DNA of 64,000 bases from Lutibacter oricola (GCF_900106565.1 NZ_FNNJ01000013.1:1-64000); one strand, 5' to 3'; counted from the stretch's first letter, positions 8,765 through 17,645 are shown. Notes: a model not told the origin generated them from the letters alone. Program-made: numbers and translations.

Positions 8765-9817
8765 ATGATAGAAGATAAAAACCAATCGCTAACAAGCTTA
8801 ACAGAATTTGGAGAGTTTAGATTAATAAATCACTTAACTCAAAACTTTAAAATTTCTCAGGAAACCACTGTAAAAGCAGTTGGTGACGATGCTGCAGTTT
8901 TAGATTTTAAAAATAAAAAAACACTGGTAACAACAGATTTTTTAGTTGAAGGTGTGCATTTTGATTTAAGTTACATGCCTTTGAAACACTTAGGTTATAA
9001 AGCGGTAATGGTTAACTTATCCGATGTGTATGCTATGAACGGTAAAGCATCTCAAATTACGGTTTCAATAGCGGTTTCAAATAGATTTCCTGTTGAAGCG
9101 CTAGAAGAATTGTATGATGGTATTTATTTAGCCTGTAAAACATATAATGTAGATTTAGTTGGTGGTGATACTACTTCTTCAACAAAAGGAATGTTGATTA
9201 GTGTAACTGCTATTGGTGAAGTTGAAGAAGATAAAGTTGTGTATAGAAGTACTGCTAAACCAAACGATTTATTAGTAGTTACGGGAGATTTAGGGGCTTC
9301 GTATTTAGGTTTGCAAGTTTTAGAACGTGAAAAGCAAGTGTTTCAGGTAAATCCAAATTCTCAACCAGATTTAACGGAATATTCATATTTAGTAGAAAGA
9401 CAATTAAAGCCGGAGGCAAGAAAAGATATTGTTGAATTGTTAGAAGCTTTAGAAGTAAAGCCAACTTCTATGATTGATATTTCTGATGGACTTTCTTCTG
9501 AAATTTTACATATTTGTTCGCAGTCTAAAGTTGGTTGTGATTTATATGAAGAAAAATTGCCTTTAGATCCTCAAGTAATTTCTACTTGTGAAGAGTTTGA
9601 GTTAAATAGCACAACCGTTGCCTTAAGTGGTGGTGAAGATTACGAGTTGTTATTTACTGTAGCTCAAGATGATTACCCAAAAATTAAGGCAAATCCTAAT
9701 TTTACAGTTATTGGACATATTACTGAAGAAGCTGTAGGAGCAAATTTAGTTACTAGAGCAAATCAAAAAGTAGAATTAACTGCTCAAGGTTGGACAGCGT
9801 TAAAAAGCGAAGATTAA
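8765..9817 (+). CDS. thiL: Thiamine-monophosphate kinase
   Basis: 350 residues from the ATG at 8765 (MIEDKNQS). An in-frame ATG at 8702 would add 21 residues but lies upstream of the likely -7 box and is outside the family's usual start. ThiL phosphorylates thiamine monophosphate to thiamine diphosphate with ATP in the cytosol. It belongs to the PurM-like ATP-grasp-fold kinases, seen here in TEFGEFRLI, VGDDAAVLD, TTDFLVEGVHFDL, VNLSDVYAMNG, GGDTTSS, MIDISDGLSSE and SGGEDYELLFT. The 3' end overlaps the convergent minus-strand gene by 4 bp. No other thi gene is nearby. Confidence 0.95.
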   Translation: MIEDKNQSLTSLTEFGEFRLINHLTQNFKISQETTVKAVGDDAAVLDFKNKKTLVTTDFLVEGVHFDLSYMPLKHLGYKAVMVNLSDVYAMNGKASQITVSIAVSNRFPVEALEELYDGIYLACKTYNVDLVGGDTTSSTKGMLISVTAIGEVEEDKVVYRSTAKPNDLLVVTGDLGASYLGLQVLEREKQVFQVNPNSQPDLTEYSYLVERQLKPEARKDIVELLEALEVKPTSMIDISDGLSSEILHICSQSKVGCDLYEEKLPLDPQVISTCEEFELNSTTVALSGGEDYELLFTVAQDDYPKIKANPNFTVIGHITEEAVGANLVTRANQKVELTAQGWTALKSED

Positions 9818-10473
9818 TTCAGCTCTTTTTCTGCAAAATAATCGTAGATTAAAGTAATATTCGGAGAAACAGACATTCCGTTAGGATTTAAACCAAGTTC
9901 ACCTTCTGGTATTTTATGGTTTAATTTAGCATAGTAATTAGTCCAAAATTCGAGTGTTTTATTCGTTTTTGGATCTTTAAATGTCATTGGGTTTAATTGA
10001 AACGTTTTTGTGTTTGGATCTGCTTTGTGAAACATTTCATATAGTAATTCTGAACAATAATAGTTGTTGTCACCAATTATATAAACCTTGTCATAAGGTA
10101 ATCCAATTAATGTTTTACCGTGCTCAATTGCAGGTTTAATTAATGTTCGAAATTCCTTTTTTAATTGACCAACAACAACTTTTGGTTTTCCGTTTATAAG
10201 ATTTCTGTTTAAAAAATCTGAAATTGAAGATAGTTGTACGCCTTTAGAAACGGCTTCTAAAACTTTTAGTTCGTTATTATCACTTACTACTATACCAATA
10301 TGAGTAAAATTAAATTTGAGATTGGTTTTTGTAACCTTTTTTATAGCATTATCAATATTTTCTTTATCCAAATCTTGAAAAAGTAAATCACCTTCTTTTA
10401 GCTCAAATTGTGTTGTTTGGCAAGACATAACCGTTAATAAGATTAAAGTTAATTTAACTATTTTTAAAAACAT
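9814..10473 (-). CDS. YiiX-type permuted NlpC/P60 (C92 family) lipoprotein
   Basis: 219 residues. A lipobox ends at Cys18 (VMSC), so the product is probably an outer-envelope lipoprotein. The order of catalytic residues fits the circularly permuted papain-like YiiX/C92 fold: His58 (FTHIGIV) comes before Cys140 (YYCSELL), with Glu142 next to it. Members are thought to be amidases or hydrolases acting on cell-wall or lipid-linked substrates; the substrate here is unknown. The gene overlaps the upstream alpha/beta hydrolase by 10 bp and is translationally close to it. It is the last gene of a three-gene minus-strand cluster. Confidence 0.8.
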   Translation of the reverse strand: MFLKIVKLTLILLTVMSCQTTQFELKEGDLLFQDLDKENIDNAIKKVTKTNLKFNFTHIGIVVSDNNELKVLEAVSKGVQLSSISDFLNRNLINGKPKVVVGQLKKEFRTLIKPAIEHGKTLIGLPYDKVYIIGDNNYYCSELLYEMFHKADPNTKTFQLNPMTFKDPKTNKTLEFWTNYYAKLNHKIPEGELGLNPNGMSVSPNITLIYDYFAEKELN

Positions 10474-11246
10474 TGCTTTGCAAATTTTAAAAGCGTTTCA
10501 ATTAAATCCTTCTCATTTTCTATATGGCTCATATGTCCATCAGGATATTCAATAACTTTTACTGAAGTATTTTTGGTTTGTTCAATTAACGAGTTGTAAT
10601 CTAATGCTGGATCTTGTTTTCCAATAATCATTTGAATTGGAAATTTAGCAGTTTTGTAGATAGAAGTTTGATCTTTTCTAATTTTCATTCCTTCCAGTGC
10701 AGCAGTAATTCCTTGTGTTGAAATTTTTAGAGCCTCTTTTGTAATACTTTTAATTTCTTTGCTAAAAACACTTCTATTTTCTTCAGAGAATAACATTGGA
10801 ATTGCTATTCGAATAAACGTTTTATAATTTTGTTTTACTGCAATAATACCTCTATCCCTATTTATTTTTTTTTCTTCAGTATCAGGTAAGGCAGTTGAGT
10901 TCATTAAACATAATCCTTTTACATTGTTTGAAAAAAGTTTTGAAAAAGCTAGTGCAATATATCCTCCCATACTATGGCCTACTAAAACATATTTTCGTAA
11001 ACGTAAACTATTTAAAACAGCTTTAACCATTTTGGCTTGCTCTTCCATAGTATGCACATAACCTAGGTTTTCGCTTTCTCCGTGTCCTAAAAGGTCAATA
11101 CAAATAACTCTAAAGTTTTTTGAAAGTTGGACTACAGTTGTATTCCACATTGTGTTGTTTTCCAAAAAGCCATGCAGTAAAATAATAGCACTTCCTTTAC
11201 CTGTTGAAGTAAAATTAACGGTGCTATTTTTATATGAAATTTGCAT
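10464..11246 (-). CDS. Alpha/beta-fold hydrolase
   Basis: 260 residues with the classic alpha/beta hydrolase layout: oxyanion motif LLHGFLEN near residue 24, LLGHGES, nucleophile elbow GHSMGG (Ser92), an acid around IGKQDPALD and the catalytic His in DGHMSHIE. There is no signal peptide, so it is cytosolic. Substrate cannot be assigned; MenH/BioH-like thioesterase or esterase activities are both possible. Its ATG overlaps the stop of the upstream ACT-type gene by one base (TAATG), indicating translational coupling. It overlaps the downstream lipoprotein gene by 10 bp. Confidence 0.88.
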   Translation of the reverse strand: MQISYKNSTVNFTSTGKGSAIILLHGFLENNTMWNTTVVQLSKNFRVICIDLLGHGESENLGYVHTMEEQAKMVKAVLNSLRLRKYVLVGHSMGGYIALAFSKLFSNNVKGLCLMNSTALPDTEEKKINRDRGIIAVKQNYKTFIRIAIPMLFSEENRSVFSKEIKSITKEALKISTQGITAALEGMKIRKDQTSIYKTAKFPIQMIIGKQDPALDYNSLIEQTKNTSVKVIEYPDGHMSHIENEKDLIETLLKFAKQCF

Positions 11247-11902
11247 TAGTTTTTAAGTCCTTTTACTGCAGAAAAAGCTTTGTCCACAACATCATCTTCA
11301 ACTAAAATAGTAAACTCATTGGTTGTCGAAACAACTTCGTATAACGAAATACCTTCCCAAGCTAAACGCTTAAAAAACTGATAATATAAACCCGCTATTT
11401 TTGTATTTTCTTTAGGTAAACCAATAGTAATAGCAGATAAATGATCTTGTACAGCGGTACAAACTTCATTGTCATAAAATTTTTCAATCTGATCTTTAAG
11501 AGCAGTTGTAATTAGTACATTACTTTCGTGCACACCACGCGTAAACGTATAAAAAATATGCGGATCGTTTTTAATAATTTCAAGTGTACGTAAATGCGCT
11601 TGAATTAACGAGGGTGAGTTTTTAAAAGTGTAATCAGACAAATCTGAACGTACCGTAATATCTCCTAAATTTTGAAGCGCTTTGTTTAGTTTTATTTTGT
11701 TGGCCATTTCTTTTGGCGGACTATAACGGCGTAAAGCCATCATAATTGCACCTGTTTTAACAGGTTTACGTAACATTTTTGAAATTGGGTCACGTAATTC
11801 TTCAGCCAATGCGCTGTAATTTAAAATGTTTCGCGTTAAAGCGTCTTCTAAAAAAGGTTGAGAAACTAAAATTTCTTCAACACAGGTTGCGATTGTTTTC
11901 AT
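11246..11902 (-). CDS. Conserved protein with C-terminal ACT-like domain
   Basis: 218 residues, cytosolic. I recognise no enzymatic domain. The last ~70 residues (TAITIGL..., WEGISLYEVVSTTNEFTILVEDDVVDKAFSAVKGL) resemble the ACT regulatory domain at the end of aspartate kinases, including the ISL-x-VST-x-E pattern. The N-terminal half contains a basic segment (SKMLRKPVKTGAIMMALRRY) and is mostly helical. It is divergently transcribed from the aspartate kinase gene 103 bp away, so it may be an amino-acid-sensing regulator or partner of that enzyme. That link is inference. It is the first gene of the minus-strand cluster. Confidence 0.65.
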   Translation of the reverse strand: MKTIATCVEEILVSQPFLEDALTRNILNYSALAEELRDPISKMLRKPVKTGAIMMALRRYSPPKEMANKIKLNKALQNLGDITVRSDLSDYTFKNSPSLIQAHLRTLEIIKNDPHIFYTFTRGVHESNVLITTALKDQIEKFYDNEVCTAVQDHLSAITIGLPKENTKIAGLYYQFFKRLAWEGISLYEVVSTTNEFTILVEDDVVDKAFSAVKGLKN

Positions 11903-11928
11903 AAGTGTTAAATAGTTAACAGTATGTG

Positions 11929-11936
11929 CAAAATTA
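11929..11936 (-). promoter_or_regulatory. Candidate -7 box of ACT-protein operon
   Basis: The minus strand reads TAATTTTG followed by C, 26 bp before the ATG of the ACT-type gene. Together with the box at 11979 it gives a compact divergent promoter region. Confidence 0.5.
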
Positions 11937-11978
11937 GTGTATTATTTTTAAATAAGCACGTTACAACTAAAATCATTT

Positions 11979-11986
11979 TACTTTTG
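11979..11986 (+). promoter_or_regulatory. Candidate -7 box of aspartate kinase gene
   Basis: TACTTTTG matches TAnnTTTG and lies 19 bp before the preferred ATG at 12006. I see no standard TTG -33 element. Confidence 0.5.
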
Positions 11987-12005
11987 ATGTATAAAATTGA
12001 AAAAA

Positions 12006-13328
12006 ATGAAAGTTTTAAAATTTGGAGGAACATCAGTTGGTTCTGTTGATAATATTAGAAAAGTAAAAGAATTAATTGCTGATGGCGATAAAAAAATAGT
12101 AGTGCTATCTGCAATGTCAGGAACAACAAATATTTTAGTTGAAATTTCTGAAAACATTAAATCTGGAGATACTGCAGCAGCTTTAAAAACCGTTGAAACA
12201 TTGTATGCTAAGTATAATGTTGTTATTGATGATCTTTTTGAAACTTCAGAATTAAAACAAGAAATTGGTAATTACGTAGATGCTATTTTTGATTATTTAA
12301 GAAGTTTAACTTCAGAAAGTCATACAGAATTGTTGTACAATAAAATTGTATCTCAAGGAGAGTTGCTTTCAACATATATGTTTACAAAGTATTTAATTCA
12401 AGAAGGTGTAAACGCTCGTTTATTACCAGCATTAGATTTTATGAGAATTGATAAGTCTATTGAACCAGATGAGTTTTATATTAAGCAAAATTTACAACGT
12501 ATAATTGATGAAGCATTACCTGCGGATATTTATATTACACAAGGTTTTATTTGTTTAGATGCTTATGGAAATGTTGCGAACTTACAGCGTGGAGGAAGCG
12601 ATTATACTGCAACTATTATTGGAGCAGTTGTTGAAGCAGATGAAGTTCAAATTTGGACAGATATTGATGGAATGCATAATAACGATCCTAGATTTGTTGA
12701 CAATACACACGCCATTTCAAATTTAAGTTTTGATGAGGCTGCAGAGTTGGCTTATTTCGGAGCAAAAATATTACACCCTCAAACGGTTATGCCAGCACGT
12801 GAGGCAAATATACCTGTTCGTTTAAAAAATACGATGGATCCTGAATCTTATGGAACATTAATTTCTAAGCAAACAGATGGTGATGGAATAAAAGCTATTG
12901 CTGCAAAAGATAATATTACTGCCATCAAAATAAAATCGGCAAGAATGCTATTGGCACACGGTTTCTTAAAAAAAGTGTTTGAAATTTTTGAAAAATACGA
13001 AACACCAATTGATATGATTACAACATCAGAAATAGCGGTTTCATTAACTATTGATAATGATAAATTTTTAGCTGATATTGAAGGTGAATTAAAGAAATTT
13101 TCAAGTGTTGAAATCGATAATGAACAAAGTATTGTATGTTTAGTAGGTAATTCAGTAGTTAGCCATAGCGATACGCATAAATTATTTAAAGTGTTACAAG
13201 ATATTCCGGTACGTATGATTTCTTACGGTGGAAGTAATAATAATATTTCGTTACTAGTAAATACTAGCGATAAAATTGAAGCACTTCAACATTTAAACGC
13301 TTATGTTTTTGAAGGAGTGAATTCATAA
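12006..13328 (+). CDS. lysC: Aspartate kinase (monofunctional)
   Basis: 440 residues from ATG 12006 (MKVLKFGGTSVGS); a TTG three codons upstream is less likely. It catalyses ATP-dependent phosphorylation of L-aspartate, the first step to lysine, threonine, methionine and diaminopimelate. Motifs: KFGGTSVG (ATP/substrate binding), SQGELLST, FICLDAYGNVANLQRGGSDYTA, and the C-terminal tandem ACT region (about 300-440: IKIKSARMLLAHGFLKKVF, DMITTSEIAVSL). The length fits a monofunctional enzyme with no homoserine dehydrogenase fusion. It is followed by a strong terminator. The divergent neighbour carries a similar ACT-like domain. Confidence 0.94.
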   Translation: MKVLKFGGTSVGSVDNIRKVKELIADGDKKIVVLSAMSGTTNILVEISENIKSGDTAAALKTVETLYAKYNVVIDDLFETSELKQEIGNYVDAIFDYLRSLTSESHTELLYNKIVSQGELLSTYMFTKYLIQEGVNARLLPALDFMRIDKSIEPDEFYIKQNLQRIIDEALPADIYITQGFICLDAYGNVANLQRGGSDYTATIIGAVVEADEVQIWTDIDGMHNNDPRFVDNTHAISNLSFDEAAELAYFGAKILHPQTVMPAREANIPVRLKNTMDPESYGTLISKQTDGDGIKAIAAKDNITAIKIKSARMLLAHGFLKKVFEIFEKYETPIDMITTSEIAVSLTIDNDKFLADIEGELKKFSSVEIDNEQSIVCLVGNSVVSHSDTHKLFKVLQDIPVRMISYGGSNNNISLLVNTSDKIEALQHLNAYVFEGVNS

Positions 13329-13363
13329 AAATTGTGAGAAAGTATTAAAATAATTGGTAAGAA

Positions 13364-13392
13364 AAGTCTCGAGAGTTCTCGAGGCTTTTTTT
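13364..13392 (+). terminator. Intrinsic terminator of lysC
   Basis: An 11-bp stem AAGTCTCGAGA / TCTCGAGGCTT (one G-T wobble), 2-nt loop as drawn, then a T-tract. Its T-tract runs into the stop-codon end of the convergent minus-strand regulator. Confidence 0.88.
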
Positions 13393-15085
13393 ATTGTTTA
13401 TTTAGCTCTTTTATAACAGCTGATGGGTATTTTTTAGTTTCAGTAAAAAATGCTTTTGAGAAAGATTCTGCGTTGTTAAAACCTATTTCAGTAGCTATTG
13501 CTTTTATTGAGTATTTTCTAAAAACGGCATCCTCTTTTAATTTTTTAATACAATAGTTGATTCTGAGCGAGGTAATGTATGAACTGAAATTTTTTCCTTT
13601 GGAATAATTAACAACTTTTGACAGGTAATTAGAATTGGTACCCAATTGTTTTGCTAATTTTGAAAGTGTTAAATTGTTTTGAGTGAATAAATTTTCATTT
13701 TCAAACTGAATTAACTTAGAGTTAATTTGCTCAATTACTTCCGTAGATATATCATTAATATTTAATGATTTTTTTGGTTTTTTAATAAGTTCGGTTTGTT
13801 TGCTGTTTTTTATAAGGGTTTCAAATTTTACTTTAAGACTTTTTTGTTTTTTATAGTAAAAATAGAAGAACACACAGCTACTAATTCCAATAGTACTCAA
13901 TAAAACAATTAACCAATAGTTTTTCTTTGTTTTAGAAGAGAGTTTCTTAATAATTTTTTCTTTTTCAGCTAAAAGTTGAGGTTCGTCGTATTCTTTTTGA
14001 ATTATTCTATTAAGTGTTTTTGTATTCTTGTAAATTAAACTATCTACTGTTAATAGTTGATTTATGTACAATAATTGCTTTTTAGTGCTGTCCTTTTTTT
14101 TGTAATAATTAATAAAGAATTCTTTTACTTTTCTTGTTTCAGGCATTAAATCGTTAGTAACATTGTAAATAGAATCTGCTTTTGAAAAGTAGTAAAAAGC
14201 TTCTTTTTTTTTGTTTAAGCCATTTAAGGTACTTCCAAATAAATAATTAAAGTTAAAATGATTTATAATGGAATTTAATGAGTCTGTTTTTTTTATATGT
14301 TGAAGTATTTGAAGTGTTTTAGTATAGTTTTTTTTATGAAGCTCAATTTCGGCTATTATCTCACTGTAATACAGGTTGTTACTGGTATTGTCTTCATTTT
14401 TTTTATATTTTTTTGCGTAAAAATATGCTGAATCATATTGTTTGTTTAGTATGTGACAATATGATAAGTATTTAAAAGCCTCAGATTTAATACCGTTGTA
14501 ATTTTGTGAAAGATTATTTTCGTTAAATTTTTTAATCACATCATTAAAATGGATAATAGCTTCATCTTTATCTCCCCAAATAGCTTTTAAAATCCCAATA
14601 TGTAGTTGAATGGCTATTAGGTTTTCAACCTTATTGTCCTTACTTATTGAATTTTGTGCTAATATTAAATTTTTAAGAGCTTCATCATATAGTCCATTAT
14701 TTAGCTGTAAGAAACCTTTCCATAAATAGCCATGACTTCTATAACCATCATAGTTTTTCTTTTTTGTGATATAAATTATACTGTCTAAATATGTGATATT
14801 GAGAGGGTCGTCTTGATAAGAAGCAACTTGAGAATAACCATAAGTAATTCGTAAAGAGTCTTTTTCTTTTTTTGCTTTATTTAAGTACGAAAATGAATAC
14901 AAATCTTGTAAGAATGGATTATCTGTGTTTTCATTTTTTTTTGAATAAAGTTCTTTATAAGTATACTGTTTTAAGCTATCAGGAATAACTGTTTTGTAAT
15001 CTTGCGCAAAACCAAGTTGCGAAAAAGAGAAAATTATTAATAGAATTAAATATTGTAAAATAAAGGGATGTTTATTACTGTACAT
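13391..15085 (-). CDS. Membrane-tethered TPR/AraC-type transcriptional regulator
   Basis: 564 residues: signal sequence (1-27), a long helical TPR-like region (about 30-370), one transmembrane helix (about 390-413, WLIVLLSTIGISSCVFFYFYY), and a C-terminal AraC-family helix-turn-helix (about 455-560: NLTLSKLAKQLGTNSNYLSKVVN, IKAIATEIGFNNAESFSKAFF). The layout suggests periplasmic TPRs that sense a ligand or protein and signal directly to a cytosolic DNA-binding domain, without a kinase. Such proteins are common in Flavobacteriia but few have known targets. It has its own -7-like box (15115-15122) and no cotranscribed partner, so its regulon cannot be guessed from context. Confidence 0.85.
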   Translation of the reverse strand: MYSNKHPFILQYLILLIIFSFSQLGFAQDYKTVIPDSLKQYTYKELYSKKNENTDNPFLQDLYSFSYLNKAKKEKDSLRITYGYSQVASYQDDPLNITYLDSIIYITKKKNYDGYRSHGYLWKGFLQLNNGLYDEALKNLILAQNSISKDNKVENLIAIQLHIGILKAIWGDKDEAIIHFNDVIKKFNENNLSQNYNGIKSEAFKYLSYCHILNKQYDSAYFYAKKYKKNEDNTSNNLYYSEIIAEIELHKKNYTKTLQILQHIKKTDSLNSIINHFNFNYLFGSTLNGLNKKKEAFYYFSKADSIYNVTNDLMPETRKVKEFFINYYKKKDSTKKQLLYINQLLTVDSLIYKNTKTLNRIIQKEYDEPQLLAEKEKIIKKLSSKTKKNYWLIVLLSTIGISSCVFFYFYYKKQKSLKVKFETLIKNSKQTELIKKPKKSLNINDISTEVIEQINSKLIQFENENLFTQNNLTLSKLAKQLGTNSNYLSKVVNYSKGKNFSSYITSLRINYCIKKLKEDAVFRKYSIKAIATEIGFNNAESFSKAFFTETKKYPSAVIKELNKQ

Positions 15086-15114
15086 AGCTTATTTACTGCA
15101 ATTTTTTTAAGTGA

Positions 15115-15122
15115 CAAAAATA
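15115..15122 (-). promoter_or_regulatory. Candidate -7 box of TPR-AraC gene
   Basis: The minus strand reads TATTTTTG 29 bp before the ATG, matching TAnnTTTG. Confidence 0.5.
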
Positions 15123-15256
15123 AAAAAACAAGTCTAAATTCATAAATGTAGACTTATAAAATTTTTAAAACTGTAGGGAATAAGATACTTTTGAAGTTCA
15201 ACTCAAAAGAATGGTAAATATTATCATGACTGGGGAAGATTGTTATGAATTGAATT

Positions 15257-15288
15257 AAAAAACTCGAATCATTTGATTCGAGTTTTTT
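15257..15288. terminator. Intrinsic terminator after pepP-like gene
   Basis: A long symmetrical hairpin AAAAAACTCGAATC / GATTCGAGTTTTTT with loop ATTT. On the minus strand it follows the stop of the M24 peptidase gene; the A- and T-runs on both sides make it potentially bidirectional. Confidence 0.9.
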
Positions 15289-15293
15289 ATGTT

Positions 15294-16586
15294 TTAAGCA
15301 TTCATTAACTCTTCAATTTCCTCTGCTTCAATAGGAATGTTTTTCATTAAGTTTATTGGCGCTCCATTTTCTTGAATTACAACATCATCTTCAATTCGTA
15401 AGCCTAAATTTTCTTCAGGAATATAAATTCCAGGTTCAACAGTAAATACCATACCGGCTTTCATAGGAGTTTTTAATTCACCGTAATCGTGGGTGTCTAG
15501 CCCTAAATGATGGTAGGTTCCGTGCATAAAGTATTTTTTATATGCAGGCCAATTTGGGTTTTCATTTTGAACATCAGCTTTGTCAATTAATCCTAAACCT
15601 AATAATTCTGAAGTCATTAGTTTTCCAATTTCTTTATGATTTTCAGCCCATAATGCACCTGGAACTAATAATTTTGTAGCTTCATTTTTTACGCGTAAAA
15701 CAGCATTGTAAATCGCTTTTTGTCTATCGGTAAATTTTCCACTTACAGGAATTGTACGTGTCATATCACTTGAATAGTTAGCATATTCAGCTCCAACATC
15801 CATTAGCAATAAATCACCAGCTTTACATTCTTTATTGTTTTCAATATAATGCAACACACAAGCGCTGTAGCCTGAACCTATAATTGGTGTGTAAGCAAAA
15901 CCTTTTGATCTGTTTCTTAAAAACTCGTGCATAAATTCGGCTTCAATTTCGTATTCCATTACACCAGGTTTTACAAAAGGTAAAATTCTTCTAAACCCTT
16001 TGTTGGTAATATCACAAGCTGTTTGTATTTGCTTAATTTCTTCTTGTTCTTTAACTCCACGAAGCTTTGACATTATTGGAAAACTCCTTTCCCATTTATG
16101 AGCAGGAAACCTATCTTTCACTTTTTTAATAAAACGGTCTTCACGAGATTCCATTTCAATAGCAGAACGGTAATGTTCGTTGGTGTTGAAGTAGATAGTG
16201 TCAACTTCAGACATTAAATCAGCAAACACTTTATCAAATTCATCTAACCAATAAATAGTTTCAATACCAGAAACTTCTCGCGCTTCTTCTTTTGAATATT
16301 TTTTTCCGTACCAAATAGCAATATGTTCGTTAGTTTCGGTTAGGAATAATATTTCTCTATGCTTGGGATTTACAGCATTTGGACATAAAACTAAAATACT
16401 TTCCTCTTGGTCCGCACCACTTAAATAAAAGATATCACGTTGTTGGTGAAAAGGTAAAGTAGTATCTGCTCCAGGTGTATAAACATCATTTGAATTAAAA
16501 ACGGCAATTGAGTTAGGTTTCATTTCTGAAATAAATTTTCTGCGGTTTTTAATAAAGAGTTGGTTGCTAATTGGTAAGTATTTCAT
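15294..16586 (-). CDS. pepP: Xaa-Pro aminopeptidase (M24B, aminopeptidase P family)
   Basis: 430 residues with an N-terminal creatinase-like domain and a C-terminal pita-bread catalytic domain. The five dimetal ligands are visible: Asp263 (MDVGAEY), Asp274 (SSDMTRT), His359 (YHHLGLDTHD), Glu384 (VEPGIY) and Glu399 (RIEDDV). It removes N-terminal residues that precede proline and acts in the cytosol, with no signal peptide. Length and motif spacing match bacterial PepP. The gene stands alone between the TPR-AraC gene and a repeat-bearing intergenic region. Confidence 0.93.
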   Translation of the reverse strand: MKYLPISNQLFIKNRRKFISEMKPNSIAVFNSNDVYTPGADTTLPFHQQRDIFYLSGADQEESILVLCPNAVNPKHREILFLTETNEHIAIWYGKKYSKEEAREVSGIETIYWLDEFDKVFADLMSEVDTIYFNTNEHYRSAIEMESREDRFIKKVKDRFPAHKWERSFPIMSKLRGVKEQEEIKQIQTACDITNKGFRRILPFVKPGVMEYEIEAEFMHEFLRNRSKGFAYTPIIGSGYSACVLHYIENNKECKAGDLLLMDVGAEYANYSSDMTRTIPVSGKFTDRQKAIYNAVLRVKNEATKLLVPGALWAENHKEIGKLMTSELLGLGLIDKADVQNENPNWPAYKKYFMHGTYHHLGLDTHDYGELKTPMKAGMVFTVEPGIYIPEENLGLRIEDDVVIQENGAPINLMKNIPIEAEEIEELMNA

Positions 16587-16618
16587 TTTAATGTGTTTTA
16601 ATTAAGAGTAATTCCGTT

Positions 16619-16694
16619 AACCTGAACTTGTTTCAGGTTCGCATCATTATTGATTATTAGTGAGATGAAATTCTGAAATAAATTCAGAATGACG
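16619..16694. repeat. REP-like doublet of two small hairpins
   Basis: Two imperfectly related palindromes lie 30 bp apart: AACCTGAA-CTTGT-TTCAGGTT (16619-16639) and ATTCTGAA-ATAAA-TTCAGAAT (16670-16690), the second followed by GACGG. Both share a CTGAA/TTCAG core. Paired palindromes of this type in an intergenic gap resemble dispersed REP/BIME elements. Copy number elsewhere cannot be seen here. Confidence 0.6.
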
Positions 16695-16726
16695 GCCGAA
16701 CTTTGTTATTTTAAGTAACTTCATAT

Positions 16727-16755
16727 TTGTTATCTCAAACAAAGTTATAAATTTG
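16727..16755 (+). promoter_or_regulatory. Candidate promoter of chaN-like gene (TTG, 18 bp, TAAATTTG)
   Basis: TTG at 16727-16729, an 18-bp spacer, then TAAATTTG at 16748-16755. This matches both halves of the Bacteroidota consensus (TTG at -33, TAnnTTTG at -7). The ATG follows 34 bp after the -7 box. Confidence 0.65.
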
Positions 16756-16789
16756 TTAGATATCAAAGTTTAAAAACTTCCTATTATTT

Positions 16790-17644
16790 ATGCAAAAACT
16801 AATCGTATTTCTGTTAATTTCGGTTATTTCAATACAAAGTTACAGTCAGAAAAAGCAAGCTTATCAAATTTTTAATTCAAAAGGGAAAAAGGTTTCTTAT
16901 AAAAAAATGTTGAAGAAAATGAGTAAAACTGATGTTGTTTTGTTTGGAGAACACCATAATAATTCAATAATACATTGGTTACAGTTAGAAGCTACTAAAG
17001 ATTTGAGTAACAAAAGAGAATTAACATTGGGAGCCGAAATGTTTGAAGCTGATAATCAAATTCAACTAAACGAATATTTGTCTGGAAAAATAGATCAAAA
17101 AGCATTTGATACGGTTGCAAGGTTATGGAGTAATTACAAAACCGATTACAAACCATTGGTTGATTTTGCTAAAGAAAATCAATTTAAATTTATTACAACA
17201 AATATTCCTAGAAGATATGCGAGTAAAGTGTTTAGAGGAGGTTTTGAAGCTTTAGAAACATTAACTTCTGAAGAAAAAAGTTGGATGGCTCCTTTACCAA
17301 TAAAATATGATGCAAACTTACCAGGTTATGTAAAAATGAAAAGTATGATGGGCGGTCATGGGGGTGATAATTTACCAAAAGCACAAGCGGTAAAAGATGC
17401 AGCAATGGGATATTTTATTCTAAAAAACAGAGAACAAGAAAAGCTGTTTATCCATTACAATGGTTCGTATCATTCAGATAATTTTGAAGGAATCTATTGG
17501 TATTTAAAACAAGATGAACCTAATTTAAATATTGTAACAATAAGTATTTCAGAGCAAGAAACTATTAAAAAATTAAAAGAAGATAATAAACAAACAGCCG
17601 ATTTTATTATTGCTGTTCCAAGTTCAATGACCAAAACATATTAA
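16790..17644 (+). CDS. ChaN-family haem-binding protein
   Basis: 284 residues with a signal peptide (1-19, ending SYSQ). The family signature VVLFGEHHNNSIIHWLQLEA lies near residue 49, followed by LGAEMFEADNQ and LWSNYKTDYKPLVDFA, as in ChaN/Cofac_haem_bdg proteins, which bind stacked haems and are linked to iron acquisition. A late HYNGSYHSDNFEGIYWYL segment is typical. No lipobox is seen, unlike Campylobacter ChaN, so it is probably periplasmic. The gene precedes the propeller gene by one base and the two are probably cotranscribed, though no functional link is known. Confidence 0.85.
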   Translation: MQKLIVFLLISVISIQSYSQKKQAYQIFNSKGKKVSYKKMLKKMSKTDVVLFGEHHNNSIIHWLQLEATKDLSNKRELTLGAEMFEADNQIQLNEYLSGKIDQKAFDTVARLWSNYKTDYKPLVDFAKENQFKFITTNIPRRYASKVFRGGFEALETLTSEEKSWMAPLPIKYDANLPGYVKMKSMMGGHGGDNLPKAQAVKDAAMGYFILKNREQEKLFIHYNGSYHSDNFEGIYWYLKQDEPNLNIVTISISEQETIKKLKEDNKQTADFIIAVPSSMTKTY

Positions 17645-17645
17645 A

